From assembly GCA_048013815.1 (NCBI GenBank), contig CM106585.1, positions 2,976,001 through 3,040,000 on the forward strand: 64,000 nt of DNA. The letters run 5' to 3'. The notes beneath the pieces were generated by a model. It searched no databases and was not told the DNA's origin. It saw nothing but the letters and a program-made list of their open reading frames with translations. Made by a program: the position numbers and the translations under genes. Positions 49,384-60,745 of the stretch are shown in pieces; the first letter of the stretch is position 1, and each line of letters opens with the position of its first letter. This stretch comes from Setoptus koraiensis. Taxonomy: Eukaryota; Arthropoda.

Positions 49384-52300
49384 AACATTATGTAGGCAAC
49401 ATATGCTTGTCAAACACATAATGTATCGAGTAGGATGTAATTAATCATTTAATTAGTGCAAAAAGTCAGTTTAGAGGGAGAGAGCAAGAAAGTAACGGCC
49501 GGTTGTCCTGATAACGGCGCTTGTCGATATCGATTGATTCATCATCACCGTTAGATTCGAAAAGACGACGACAGAGCGAGAGAGAAACTAGAAACTCAAG
49601 AAACGATATTCAACAACTGGGCATAAATCCGTGAATGGTCAAACTCAAAGTTGAATCCCAGCTAGAGACTCCCTAGTAGAGAGAGAGAGAGAACGGGTTT
49701 CTCGATGATGGCCATTTTAGATGATTATGATTGCGCGATTACGTTTACGATGATGATGATGACGATGATTAGAAGTGAGGCAAGCCGGATAGCAGCACAA
49801 GTTGTGTGAGTTTGCAAAGCTAACGGAATCATTTAATCTGATTCCGTTCACTCGTTGTGCGTTGTACTTGTTCTTTCCACTGTTCTCTATAATGTGTTAT
49901 ATGAAAAAGAAGGTAATGACTAAAACCTGACTTTTAATCATTAGTTACCTAATGTTCACCGATTCTAATGCACATCTATTGATACATGCATTAGTATTCA
50001 TGCAAACACTGGCCAAGTGGACGCAGGCGAATGTAAATGGTTCTATTGGTTCTCTCTCTCTCTCTCTCTCTGGTCAACAGCAATGGCTACCCATTGATTG
50101 CATGTTGATTGCTGATCGTTGTTTAATTGAACTCGCAATAAAAGTGATTAGAAAACAAACAAAACTATCGAGCAATTGTTTGGCAAAGAGAGAAATAAAA
50201 GATCAGAAATGGAGGCCAGAGAAGGAATAATTTGCACTTGTATACGATGATGATTCTGGCGAGTAATAATAACAAAGAAATGATCTGATTTATGTGTTCG
50301 TATATAGAGGATGAACCAACTCGAGTATTCATTGTTATTAGATAATCCGCTCTCCTAACCCATTGTTTGCCATGGCAGTTGTTAGTCAGAGATCGAACAG
50401 ATCACACATCTTGGGCTCATTCTCGCACTTCTTCTTATTTGGTGTTTGTATTGGACATTATGTAATTTCTATCTGTTGATCATTGGCCGATACGTTAGGT
50501 GACCCCGCGATTACGATGAACTTGACCATAACTAGTGATACTACTACCTGAAGACATTACACCACATGGCTATCGCAGTTATAGGTCATCATGTATAGTT
50601 GTATCCAGTGGGCAACCTTACATTGTGTCTACACGTACTGATCACTGACTTGTGAGTTCATCAGTGAATTGTTTTTGTTAAAAATTATTCACAACAACAC
50701 ATTACGTCACAAACGCAACGACTGGTTGATTTGTATTTGTGCAACTCATTCATTGGTCAGTCAATAAGCAAGATCGTAACTAATCAATTAAGCATCGCAC
50801 AAACAAAAGAGAATTATATTAATTTTAATTCAATCTGTGCTTTCTAGCCACATGTTGTTCTAATCATGGCCACTGTTAGATAATAGTAGACGCAATTTGT
50901 TTATTGATACGCAACAAATCAAGCAAAAATCTAGTAAGAGACACAAACAGGATAAGAAAGAAAGAGTTCAAGTCCAAACCTTATACATCAGATCAGCATA
51001 AGTAAGGTTACATTTGCATAGCAAATTGGCAACCAACAACAATCGACACTTGTCCAACTTTTGCTTTTCATACTAACTTAACATTCAGTGGCTAGTTTTC
51101 TTAGTTCTACACTATACACTGTCCAAGAGATTGGTCATCCTAGCAAATACTTTTTGTTGTCTATTTCTACCTTAACAACAACGATCAGTATACGATTTCA
51201 TTCGAATGATAAAATGAAATCTTACATAAACTTGGATGAATGGTGCAACTGCACACCCCATTGATAAACTGAATATGGGCGAGCTAATGACAAAAGGTGC
51301 CTCAAAAAGAGAAAAATCCTGATTGATTCAGCGCAGTACTAGTCAATGTGTTTACTATACGATTTACTATCATACCATTGATTGGAAACAAAGACACAAT
51401 TATTATAATTAGTATGATTGTATTGTAATATTGAAACAGCAAGAGCTTTGCTAATTAGTCAATTATGATCATCATTGTTGTCTTAGAGAATAGTTTTTGT
51501 GCGTTCGAATAGTCTGATGTGATATGCATCAGACATAAATGACGACACATAATGTCAACGATCGAAAAATGTTTGCACTTGCAGCAATTTGCAACTTTCA
51601 ACCTTTATTAAGGCTCTATAACACCTGCTGTAGATCAAATAAACTTAATCACTCTTTTGTTTGTTTGTTTATTCGCTAGATCATTTGTTGAATTCATAGT
51701 AAATTATTAGTTGTCAATCGGTTAGCTACTGCAATAGAAACATAAATTAGAGATCAAGGAAAGTCAATATGTAACTTGTGATATCATTGACATAATAAAT
51801 ACAATGCTCTTATGAAAAAAGTGTGCAAACAATTAAAAGACGTCACATTACTATTAGTAAGTAATTAGTGTTGAAACAAAAAAAAGCTGACACGCTACAT
51901 AGCAGCGTGACATAAGATGATGAAAATGATGATCTCTATAGAATATCTATCGATGAGGAAAAGAAGACAATCGAAAGTAGTAATAATGGCAGTAGATAAT
52001 GTAAACATTTGCTCTAGAATATGAATATGTAAAATATTTCAGTATCCCTCATTGGCATTAATTAATGATAATAATGGGAGCAAACTAGTATAAAGGAGAA
52101 ACTTGAGACAAGAGAATGATTAATTGACAATAATCAATCAATGAGTATCAATTGAGCACCCATTTTGGTCAGCTTCATTCACTAAGGTATATTGGATAAT
52201 AAATAAGGCACAATGGTTAGTAGTTTATATACATACAAACTTACAAGCAAGCCAGAAGCTTCAATACCACTGACTTGCCGATGGGCACAATCAACACACT

Positions 52301-55300
52301 ATGCATATCGGAGTTATTGTTGTTTGATATGACAAATAATGAGATAGCATGACAATATCTATGCCATGCCGCCTTTGGTGTTGTTGACCATTAATTGACA
52401 ATCGACAGCAAAGTATTTGTCAAGATATCAGTTTTCGCGCCGACTTAACTTAATGAGAATTCAACAAATCATAAAATTCTAATCAAAATCTGTCGTTTGT
52501 TTATCTCTCTACTATTTTCATTAAACAAAAGACTTCGACAAGGAGACTGGTCACTGTCTATTTGGCGATATCAATGGTGTCATTAGTCATAACAATAGCA
52601 AATGGCCAACGAGGCGGTTGGGGACACGGTGGTCGAAGACACGATAATAATCACAATGACGATCATCACGATGACCACCACGATGACAACCACGATGACC
52701 ATCACGACGATCATCATGACGATAATAATGACGATAATGATGATAATGGTACAGATATACACATTCATGCTCATAAAGGTGATCATGTTCATTTAACAAT
52801 TGACAACGACGATGACGACGACGACGATGATAATGATGATGATCCAGGTGATGATGATGATCCAGGTGATGATGATGATCCAGGTGATGATGATGATCCT
52901 GGTGATGATGATGATGATGATGATGATGACAATGATAACCATCGTCGTCGTCGTCATCGTAGAAGACAGACTATACATATAGATATTGATCATGACGACG
53001 ATCACCACGAAGAACATCATGAGGAACATCATGAAGAAGAGCATCATGAAGAGGAGCATCATGAAGAACATCATGAGGAAGAGCACCACGAAGAACACCA
53101 CGAAGAACACCACGAAGAACAACATCACGATGATAATCATAATAACAATAACAACAATAACAACAATCACCCCAATTGGCCACCTCCGCCGCCTGGACCA
53201 TGGGGACATCCACCAGGAGGAAATGGAGGAAATCACGGCCGTTAAAACATTGATCAATTGTTAGTTAATTGTTTGTCATTTATGCTAATTAATTAGTTCA
53301 GTCGTTAGTACATTGACTCTATGATCCAATAGAATGACGAATGTTTGTCGATTATAAACTGTTATACAAGTTGAACATTAGACTAGAGTAAATTAATAAT
53401 AGAAAAAGTCTCGTGTTAGCCAGCCAATCAAATGAGACTTTAGGCAACAGAACAGTTACAAGCAAAACAATAATTGTTCTACTTTTTTATATTTAACCCG
53501 ACCTATTTCGCAATTTTATAAATTCTAGATCCAAACTTCGAATTATTTATACTTTCGCTATAAAAAAAATATTCGTGATAAGAATATTGTTGTCATAAAT
53601 CAAACAGATAGATAATTCCTAATTCAGAGAGGTGATGACGAATCAATTGTTGTCCTTATAGACTAATGTTTGCATCGAACGGTCATCCAAAATTGACGAC
53701 ATTAATGTTGCATTCATTTTGATAAATGAATGTTGTTAGAATGCAAATGTCAATGTCAAATACGAGCCAGATGAAATGGCACAATCAATGTAAACAATGT
53801 TATATTGTATAATCGTATATATTTTGTATTCTTGTATCTGGCTGAATTGAGATAATTCAGGTAGTAAGAATCTTAACGCTTCTCGACATTACGAAAGAGG
53901 CAATATTTCCACTAAGTGAAAGTGAGAATAAGTTGAGCGCAATCTATATTCTACCTAACTGAAACGTGAGGTAGAAAACGTTCATTCATAAATGGCAATT
54001 ATTTGTTTGTTTCTGAATTACAATATTTAGTCTTGTAGATATAGCATCGTCTTACAGCATCGTAAGCTCTTGCGTAAAATCTTGTAACACAAATGAGACA
54101 AACGTCAATTTCTGGTTAACGGTTAAAACGGCGTTGATTGTGATGGTCATCAGACACGAAAACAATAGTCATCAAAATGATGATTGCGGCTCTCACCAGC
54201 CATCATGCAAAAGACAGTGTCTGTTTTAGTAAAAGCAAGATTAAATTACAGTTTAGTTGTATTTCTCACTCTGGCACTGATTGAAATCTAGTGCTGAGAG
54301 CCATCAGTGACTATCAATTGCAAAAAGGAAATCGTTGCTCTGAGTTAATTGCTGCACATCTCTGATAACTGACAATAATAAAAAAGCTCTCACTAATACA
54401 ATCCAATCTATACGATGTATGGAAGCAACATCGATAAAGAAGGTGATCGTCATCTTCCATTGGTGATGTTGATTCAAGTAATTATCATAGGCAAAAGAAA
54501 GGGGTTCTTCTTTCTTTTTTATCATTTATTTTATGACTACTATCATTATAGTGAAATGCATAAGATGAAATGAAACACTTTCGCCGTTTTTTAGTTCTTA
54601 CTGTAATATATTACAGTAATCGCTTTGGCTATAATAATAAATTTAGATTCAATCAACTTTTTTGCAGAGTTTATTGTAACGTAACATGAACAAGAAGAGA
54701 GTTAATTCTTCTCTTCTTTTATATAATATATAAATGAATATATATTTTACTTTTAGTGAAACAAGTTTAGTGTTGATTGTTGCACTTGCAGCCAGATTTG
54801 AATTGACATTGATTTGACAAGACAATTCACTACACCTTTTCACTATAATTCAAAGAGAAGTCTCCCTCTCTGTTTCTCTCACACAAACACAATCCACATG
54901 ATAGCTGTGTGATAGGTTGCACCCGATAAGCTCATAGTCACCTGTACATGGATTGTGAGTAAGAAGTTTAAATAAGCGAAACAAATTTTAACAATAACTT
55001 TTTGTTGGGGTCGCTCTTTTTGTTCATGCATGCTCTTGTTCAATGTTTGTGGTTCACAATGTTAGTTAGTGTACATGTTGATCATTGAATCATTTAAAAA
55101 AGAATGATGATTTCATTTCATCTTAGTTCGTTTCGATTCAGTTCATTTCATTGAGATCGGATTAAACAGTTTGTTTGACGAGTTTACTTATTACTAACAT
55201 GTAACCAGCGAGAGCTATTCGATTCTATTTATGCATACATTTAAACAACAGGTTGATTTTAAACATGAGATAGGTTGAGAACACATATATTCGTATTCGA

Positions 55301-58300
55301 ACAAGCACAGTTGCTAGCTCAACAACAAAAAGAATACACGTTAGTGTTACAACAAAAATCAAATTTGTGTTCGTTCGGATACTTTCAATATCTGGCAAAT
55401 TGCGCCATATAGCGCGAGTGAATGCATTAAATAAATTGTTCAAAATTCATAATCATCCGGCAATAACAATTTATTGGCAGATGTATTCACTTAGATAATA
55501 TTATGAGGTCATAGAGACGTCAATGTTTTACATTTTAGATAGTCTTCAACAACACGAAGCCATGCTGTTCAGTTTAGAAGGCAACATTTTCAACAATCAG
55601 CAACTGGTTTATTGCAACCATTGTGTCCGTTGACCAGCCGACAAGTTGTTGCAATTTGATTATCATGACAACAAAAACGAAGCAAGAAAACTTGAAAGAA
55701 GAACAAATTATAATTCTTTAAATAGACGAGCCAACAAGCGAGAAAAGAATTCAAACAATATGGCTAATTAGTCGATGATAATTATTAAGTACATACCTGG
55801 TCGGCCATAAAATCTGCTTGCGTAACAGACTGTGGTGATAAACTTCTGCGCGTCGGTCTACTAATAGAAGCTTTCTTAGCACCGTTATTTTCAATAGTTG
55901 CACTAAGATGTGGCATTTGGTGCCGGACATTGATATTTCTGTGATGCTGTTGTTGTTGTGGAATCATTTCTATTGGCATAGCACTAACTTGTGAATTGTG
56001 TTTATGATGATGATGGTGCTGTTGTCGTTGTTGTTGCCCATTAACGGAATTAGCTTGATGATGATGATTGTGTTGTTTGTTGTTTACTGGCATATTGGTA
56101 GCGCTTAGTTGCTGATTGTTGTTGCTAACGGCACCTGTTATGGGCGCCAATAATGCCGAATCGTTAGAGCTATTAGTTATAATGGACGATCGTGAATCAA
56201 GATGATGATCTAAGACAGCGCGAGTGCCATATGGAATTGTTGGCATTTGTTGTTGCTGTTTATTATTGGTGCTGTTATTAGCTGATGATGAGCTAGTTAT
56301 TGGTGATGTTGGGGAGACAGCATGTTGCTGTATTAGTGACTGTTCTGTTGTTTGTTGGCCATTATTATCAGTATTACTATTATTATAGTTAGTTGGAGAT
56401 GCTTGACTACTACGACCACTATTACTACTACTTCTATTACTACTTGGCGTTATTTGCTGTGACGCAACCACATTTGGCCTAGTTGAAGGTTGCACAGTTG
56501 TGGGTGATGTGGGTTTCCTGTTAGTATTGTTATTAGTTCAAGAAGAGAAATAATCGATTAGAATAAAGTCAATAAAAATCGTCGTAGTATTTGTAGAGTC
56601 TTGTTGAGGCCATTCGAAAATACATTAGAGAAAAAAAGCAAGTTATTTTTGCTTGTTTTTGTGTAAAAAAAATATTCTCTTTCTTTGGATGCCAAATCGA
56701 GCACAAAACAATAGAACATTTTGATCATTCTAATACAAAAATCCTACATTTTAACTTATATTGAGCTTATTGACAATAATTCCCATCTAATACTATAATT
56801 AATACTGTAACTGAATCAAATTATTATCCATCCCATAGGGAGTATCTCCGATGATGAGCTTCTTTTCGACACCAGTCTAGCAATAATGCAGATGTGACCA
56901 TGCATCATTAAAAGTCACTACATTATTATTCGAATTTTTATTTATTGCAACTTGCAAATCAAATTCAATCAACAACATTGAACAATTCAACAATAATACT
57001 GGTAACAGTGATAGATCACAAATATAAAGAAGCACGCCACAATGAATAAATCCATGGAAGATAAAGCAAAGTTGGTGTGCATGATGTAATTGTTTTATAA
57101 TAATAGCATTGCATGTTTTCAAAATGTTACTAACTCATTATGCTCGATCATTTTTTCAGTTGGTTTCCATCATGGACACACATATAACATATCACATTAA
57201 TAATGAAAGGAAGTAAGTTAATCGGGCCAAACATCAAATGTATGCATTCTATACTGCTAGAGTTGTTACAAGTGTGTGTCGCTTTTTATCTTTTCAGCCG
57301 AGACTGAAATTGATTTGATTTTAGATGTCAGATTGAAATCAATTCGCAATTGTCAGTCAAACAAAATGCATCCTCTCACATTGCCGATCATAATAGAACT
57401 GAACTGATAGACGAACAATCTGATTAATAATCAGGGAATAATAAACATTAGTTCTTTCTATAATGGCTACTATTAATGTAATAGCATATGTAGGCGACAA
57501 CTTGCTGGTAACAATGAATTTCAAACACATCCACTGTAAATACGCAATTTTTACTTTTCATCATATATTACCTCAATGTTACATCAACAACAGCCTATCA
57601 ATGCTTAAAAACCAAGTTTTACAACTTGTTAGTCGACTAACATCGCAGATACAATACCCAATAGTGGCCCAACCTTTCTGATGATTGTGCGATTAAGTGT
57701 GATATATTCAAAGTGGAATCAAATGGCCACCAACAGACTACCACAAACATCATAGAGCACAATTAACAACCGATGTGTTTGCCATCGAATTAGTTTATCA
57801 GCCCACCAGTTTAGTTTATGATCGGATTAGGGTGTCAACACATACGTATTACGACAATTGGCCACAGATATATCAATGTTTATGCTCGCAATTTACTAAT
57901 GAAGCATAATGAGAGACCTTATCGACTAACAAGGCAATCACCATGTGGACACGGTCGTATCGTAAGCGTATATTTCATTTTCGTACATTTGCTCGGCAAT
58001 TCAGAGAACGGGCTTTTTCCTTGAACTAGCATTTCATGGTCGTACATGTACAATCCAATGCTAGAGATACCTTCATTCATCGCTATGAGAGAAAATGTTA
58101 ATTTTCAGGTCTTTTCTTCAGTGTCGCCAATGAGCATATCATAAAAGATGTATTGAAACAATGGCAACATTAAGCGTCGCAATCCACAAGTTTTGAAGGA
58201 TTCGAAGCTTACTCTGGAAAAACTGTCGTCGGAATCGTTGAAACAAATCTAAGACAACAATGACCGCGCTAGTTTTGTTGGTATAGCCGCATTGAAGAAG

Positions 58301-59094
58301 GTCTTTCAAAAGACAGATTTAGCGAATTACCAAAGATATCACTGAATGCTAGAACGAATGGTCAGAATGCAGTCTGTTCTAATTGTTTAGTAACTATCAT
58401 TCAAACAGCTTGTTTAGCATAGACTATCAGACAACATAGTTGATAGACGCTGCTTCCTAATCGAGATACCCCTCTCCTCCGCCTCAAGCTCATCATATGA
58501 AAGCTCCGGATATTTCAGCTCGTCTTTCATCACAGGATCTCACAGCTCACAATTGCCATCTAGACAGCACACAAGTAACGTCTGCCTAAGACATTTAAAC
58601 CCGATTATATGCAGTGAAAGAGGACCTGACCGTCAATTGCATGGCGATATTAATGTTGACAATTTTGTCCCTAGTAACGATCGCTGTTATTATTGATTTA
58701 TTCATCACACATTTAGTTTGTAGTAAACAACTACAAATATTAGTTCCAGGGTTGGACTTGTTCAATTCAAGATTGCCAATCGGGCCAAACCATCACCTGA
58801 ACAGCAAGGCAATAAGTAGGGCCAACAGAATCGGTTATTCATCATTTATTTTTAGTCGGGTAAATACTCTTAAAATTCATATGTGAGCAAACAATACATA
58901 AATGAGTGGTTCAAGAGACTTTTGTTTCCACCGAAATATCGAAATCATGTATATTTTCTGTGAAGTGTACGCCGATGAAACAACCCAGAGCCCTCTCTAT
59001 GTAATTGAAATGTGCTGTTCAGACCGAAAAGAATCATGCCAACTACTTGTTGAATTCTTCTCTTTTTTTCTCATTGATCCTCTCTCTCTCTCTG

Positions 59095-59155
<61 letters not shown>

Positions 59156-60745
59156 ATTGTTTTCTCAATTGAATTGATGTAAGCGTCTTGGCACTTCAAC
59201 TCACAATCCCACTCTACGAATAAACAAACCAACACATAGACATGAGTGACCTCAACTTGAGCAATCATAACAATCCTACTCACAATAATCACAGTTCATA
59301 AATACAGGTAGTTGACAAATATGACATTCCCACGCACGATGTTGCAATGCACGACCAATGTATCTTGAGTAGGTATTATTACCAGTATTATTCGTTGCAC
59401 AATAAGACACCGTCGACATCAGAGTTATTGAGCATCATCTCTCATGCATCGATCGTATACTACATAGTGTTCACTAAATATACCATAGTCGATTGAAATT
59501 TGTGATATTGGATGTTAAAAGTCGCTGCTTCACATCAGTTGTTTTGCAACAAACCAGACATTCGAAAAAATATAGAGACAGAGACAAACTCAATAGAGCT
59601 CGCAATCACTTTGCCACATAAACTGCTAAGTAAACTAGAGCAAAACAACTACAACTCGGTCTATAAAATGTGGCAATCGTGACTTTCATACGAACATCAC
59701 TGGCAACAAATGGTTGAGTTTCTTCTTATGAAGAAAAACTAATGCAAAACCAACTATCAAAGAGATCAACTCACTCGAGTATTAATAGGTGGTCAACTTT
59801 GTGATGCTGTCAAACTATAACAAAAACTTTAGCGATTATTGTCATCGCCTTGCCTTGTCAAATATTTCACTATATATATATGATTCATACGGTCAAGTAC
59901 AGATATAGAATTAATGATGATACTTACGCTTTTTCCCTTTGAGCCGCTATCTGATTGAAAACATTAACTGTCTCCTTAACATTGACATTAACAACAGGTA
60001 TTTTGTTGTTGTTGTTGCTGTTATTTGCTGTTGTCACCGACGATACTGACGACACTTTTGATGATGATGATGATGTGTTATTAACAGAACTAGACTTGTT
60101 GTTGCCGTTGTTAGTTTCTTTATTATTAGATGTTGGCTGTGATTTATCGTCGTTCTTAGTTGAAGACCAATTATTTGAAGCTGAACAAATTGAGCCGTCG
60201 CTAGTAGTATTCTGATCGTTCGTTCTATCTTTATTGAACGATTGTTTTGAGCCACTATTCCAATTTAAAATATCGTCAACAACCTGTTGGGCCTGGTGTG
60301 ATACACATTGAAATATGTGCAATTCGCCAGGACCATTATCACTGGGATTCTGTATTGTGAATAATATAATATTATTATATATATGATTACTGTGATTGAA
60401 TGCACCGGGTTGTTGTATATATGACATGGGAAATCTTTCAACTGTTGATTCTGTCTCGCAATCAACAATCAGCATATAATTGTCTTTTAATTCAATTTGC
60501 ATTCTTTGGGTCCAAATTCCGGATGATTTCTCCAAATCAAATAATCGCTGAAGAGCCAATTTAGGCGTAGTGGCATTAGCATTGTTGTTTGTGGCAGATG
60601 ACAATTCATCATTGTCGGCATTAGTTTCATCGCGATTGTTGCCTGTTGTCGTATCATTTCGATCAAAACTTAACGAAGAACTTTGAGTAGAGAATGTAGC
60701 AAGATGTTCAACATCATAGACTACATTAGACTCACAAGTTGCCAT
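48591..60745 (-). CDS. EPS8: EPS8 (EGFR kinase substrate 8; Drosophila arouser) - 5' three coding exons
   Basis: Exon 1 60745-59928 (818 nt), exon 2 56517-55797 (721 nt), exon 3 48963-48591 (373 nt); introns 3410 and 6833 bp; about 637 residues, then open. All donors are GTAAGT or GTATGT and phases agree. Exon 1 holds the PTB domain (YDVEHLATF... GIWTQRMQIEL... ERFPMSYIQQPGAF... ELHIFQCVSHQAQ), interrupted after the first strand by an Asn/Thr-rich insert of about 35 residues. Exon 2 is wholly low-complexity (Gln/His/Ser/Asn) linker. Exon 3 matches the conserved helical block: VLNHCFDDIEKFIMRLQHAA, a basic stretch, then FKLAFNLLAKLKGCIHDPNA and ELVHFLFTPLAIII. The SH3 and the actin-capping/bundling C terminus are not in the window and presumably fall in the gap at 45146-45645 or beyond. 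EPS8 caps and bundles actin and couples receptor signals to Rac. The exon 3 acceptor is AC-rich (ACAACAAACAG), lacking pyrimidines, but phase and homology support it. Confidence 0.88.
48964..52088. other. EPS8 intron 2, right-to-middle part
   Basis: Non-coding, AT-rich. It contains a (CA)n at 49351-49382, a short CT tract at 50050-50070 and small hairpins (49822-49848: 10-bp arms AACGGAATCA). I see no other exon. Confidence 0.5.
49351..49382. repeat. (CA)n microsatellite
   Basis: CA dinucleotide run of about 32 bp. Confidence 0.95.
52089..52095 (+). promoter_or_regulatory. Candidate TATA box for the His/Asp/Glu repeat gene
   Basis: TATAAAG, about 120 bp before the proposed start codon at 52213, in an intron of the opposite-strand EPS8 gene. 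Initiation about 30 bp downstream would give a 5' UTR of roughly 95 nt. One short ATG-initiated frame (52142) precedes the start. Confidence 0.4.
52213..53245 (+). CDS. Secreted His/Asp/Glu-rich repeat protein nested in an EPS8 intron
   Basis: Proposed join 52213-52215 and 52532-53245, 238 residues. Exon 1 is the ATG alone followed by GTTAGT; the acceptor follows a pyrimidine tract (TTATCTCTCT...) at AAAAG, phase 0, giving MTSTRRLVTVYLAISMVSLV, a good signal peptide with likely cleavage after Gly26 (before QRGG). If this splice is wrong, the fallback ATG at 52574 gives a short, poor signal. The mature protein is ordered in blocks: Gly/His/Arg, then DDHH repeats (about 36-65), HIHAHKGDHVHLTI, a poly-Asp block with four DDPG units (about 95-130), a basic RRRRHRRR block (139-146), a second acidic block of HHEE repeats (about 158-200), an Asn run, and a Pro/Gly/Trp tail. 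No known domain. Clustered His and acidic residues suggest metal or calcium binding, which is inference. There are no cysteines. Confidence 0.6.
53246..55796. other. EPS8 intron 2, left part
   Basis: AT-rich non-coding sequence with a perfect 22-bp palindrome at 54598-54619 and a small hairpin at 53711-53732. No gene seen. Confidence 0.5.
54598..54619. repeat. Perfect 22-bp palindrome
   Basis: TTACTGTAATATATTACAGT plus AA reads identically on both strands, with no spacer. Confidence 0.85.
56518..59927. other. EPS8 intron 1
   Basis: Non-coding, 3.4 kb. It includes a large CT microsatellite (59080-59153). The stretch 57.8-58.9 kb is slightly more GC-rich, with a hydrophobic short frame from ATG 58641 (MAILMLTILSLVTIAVIID...), for which I see no supporting gene signal. 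Confidence 0.5.
59080..59153. repeat. (CT)n microsatellite
   Basis: CT dinucleotide array of about 74 bp with one GAT interruption near 59093-59095; the longest simple repeat in the window. Confidence 0.95.

Noticed and set aside
57818-58886. Possible decayed transposon or gene in EPS8 intron 1
   Set aside because: I looked for terminal inverted repeats and transposase motifs (DDE, HTH) and saw none; the short hydrophobic frame at 58641 lacks supporting signals.
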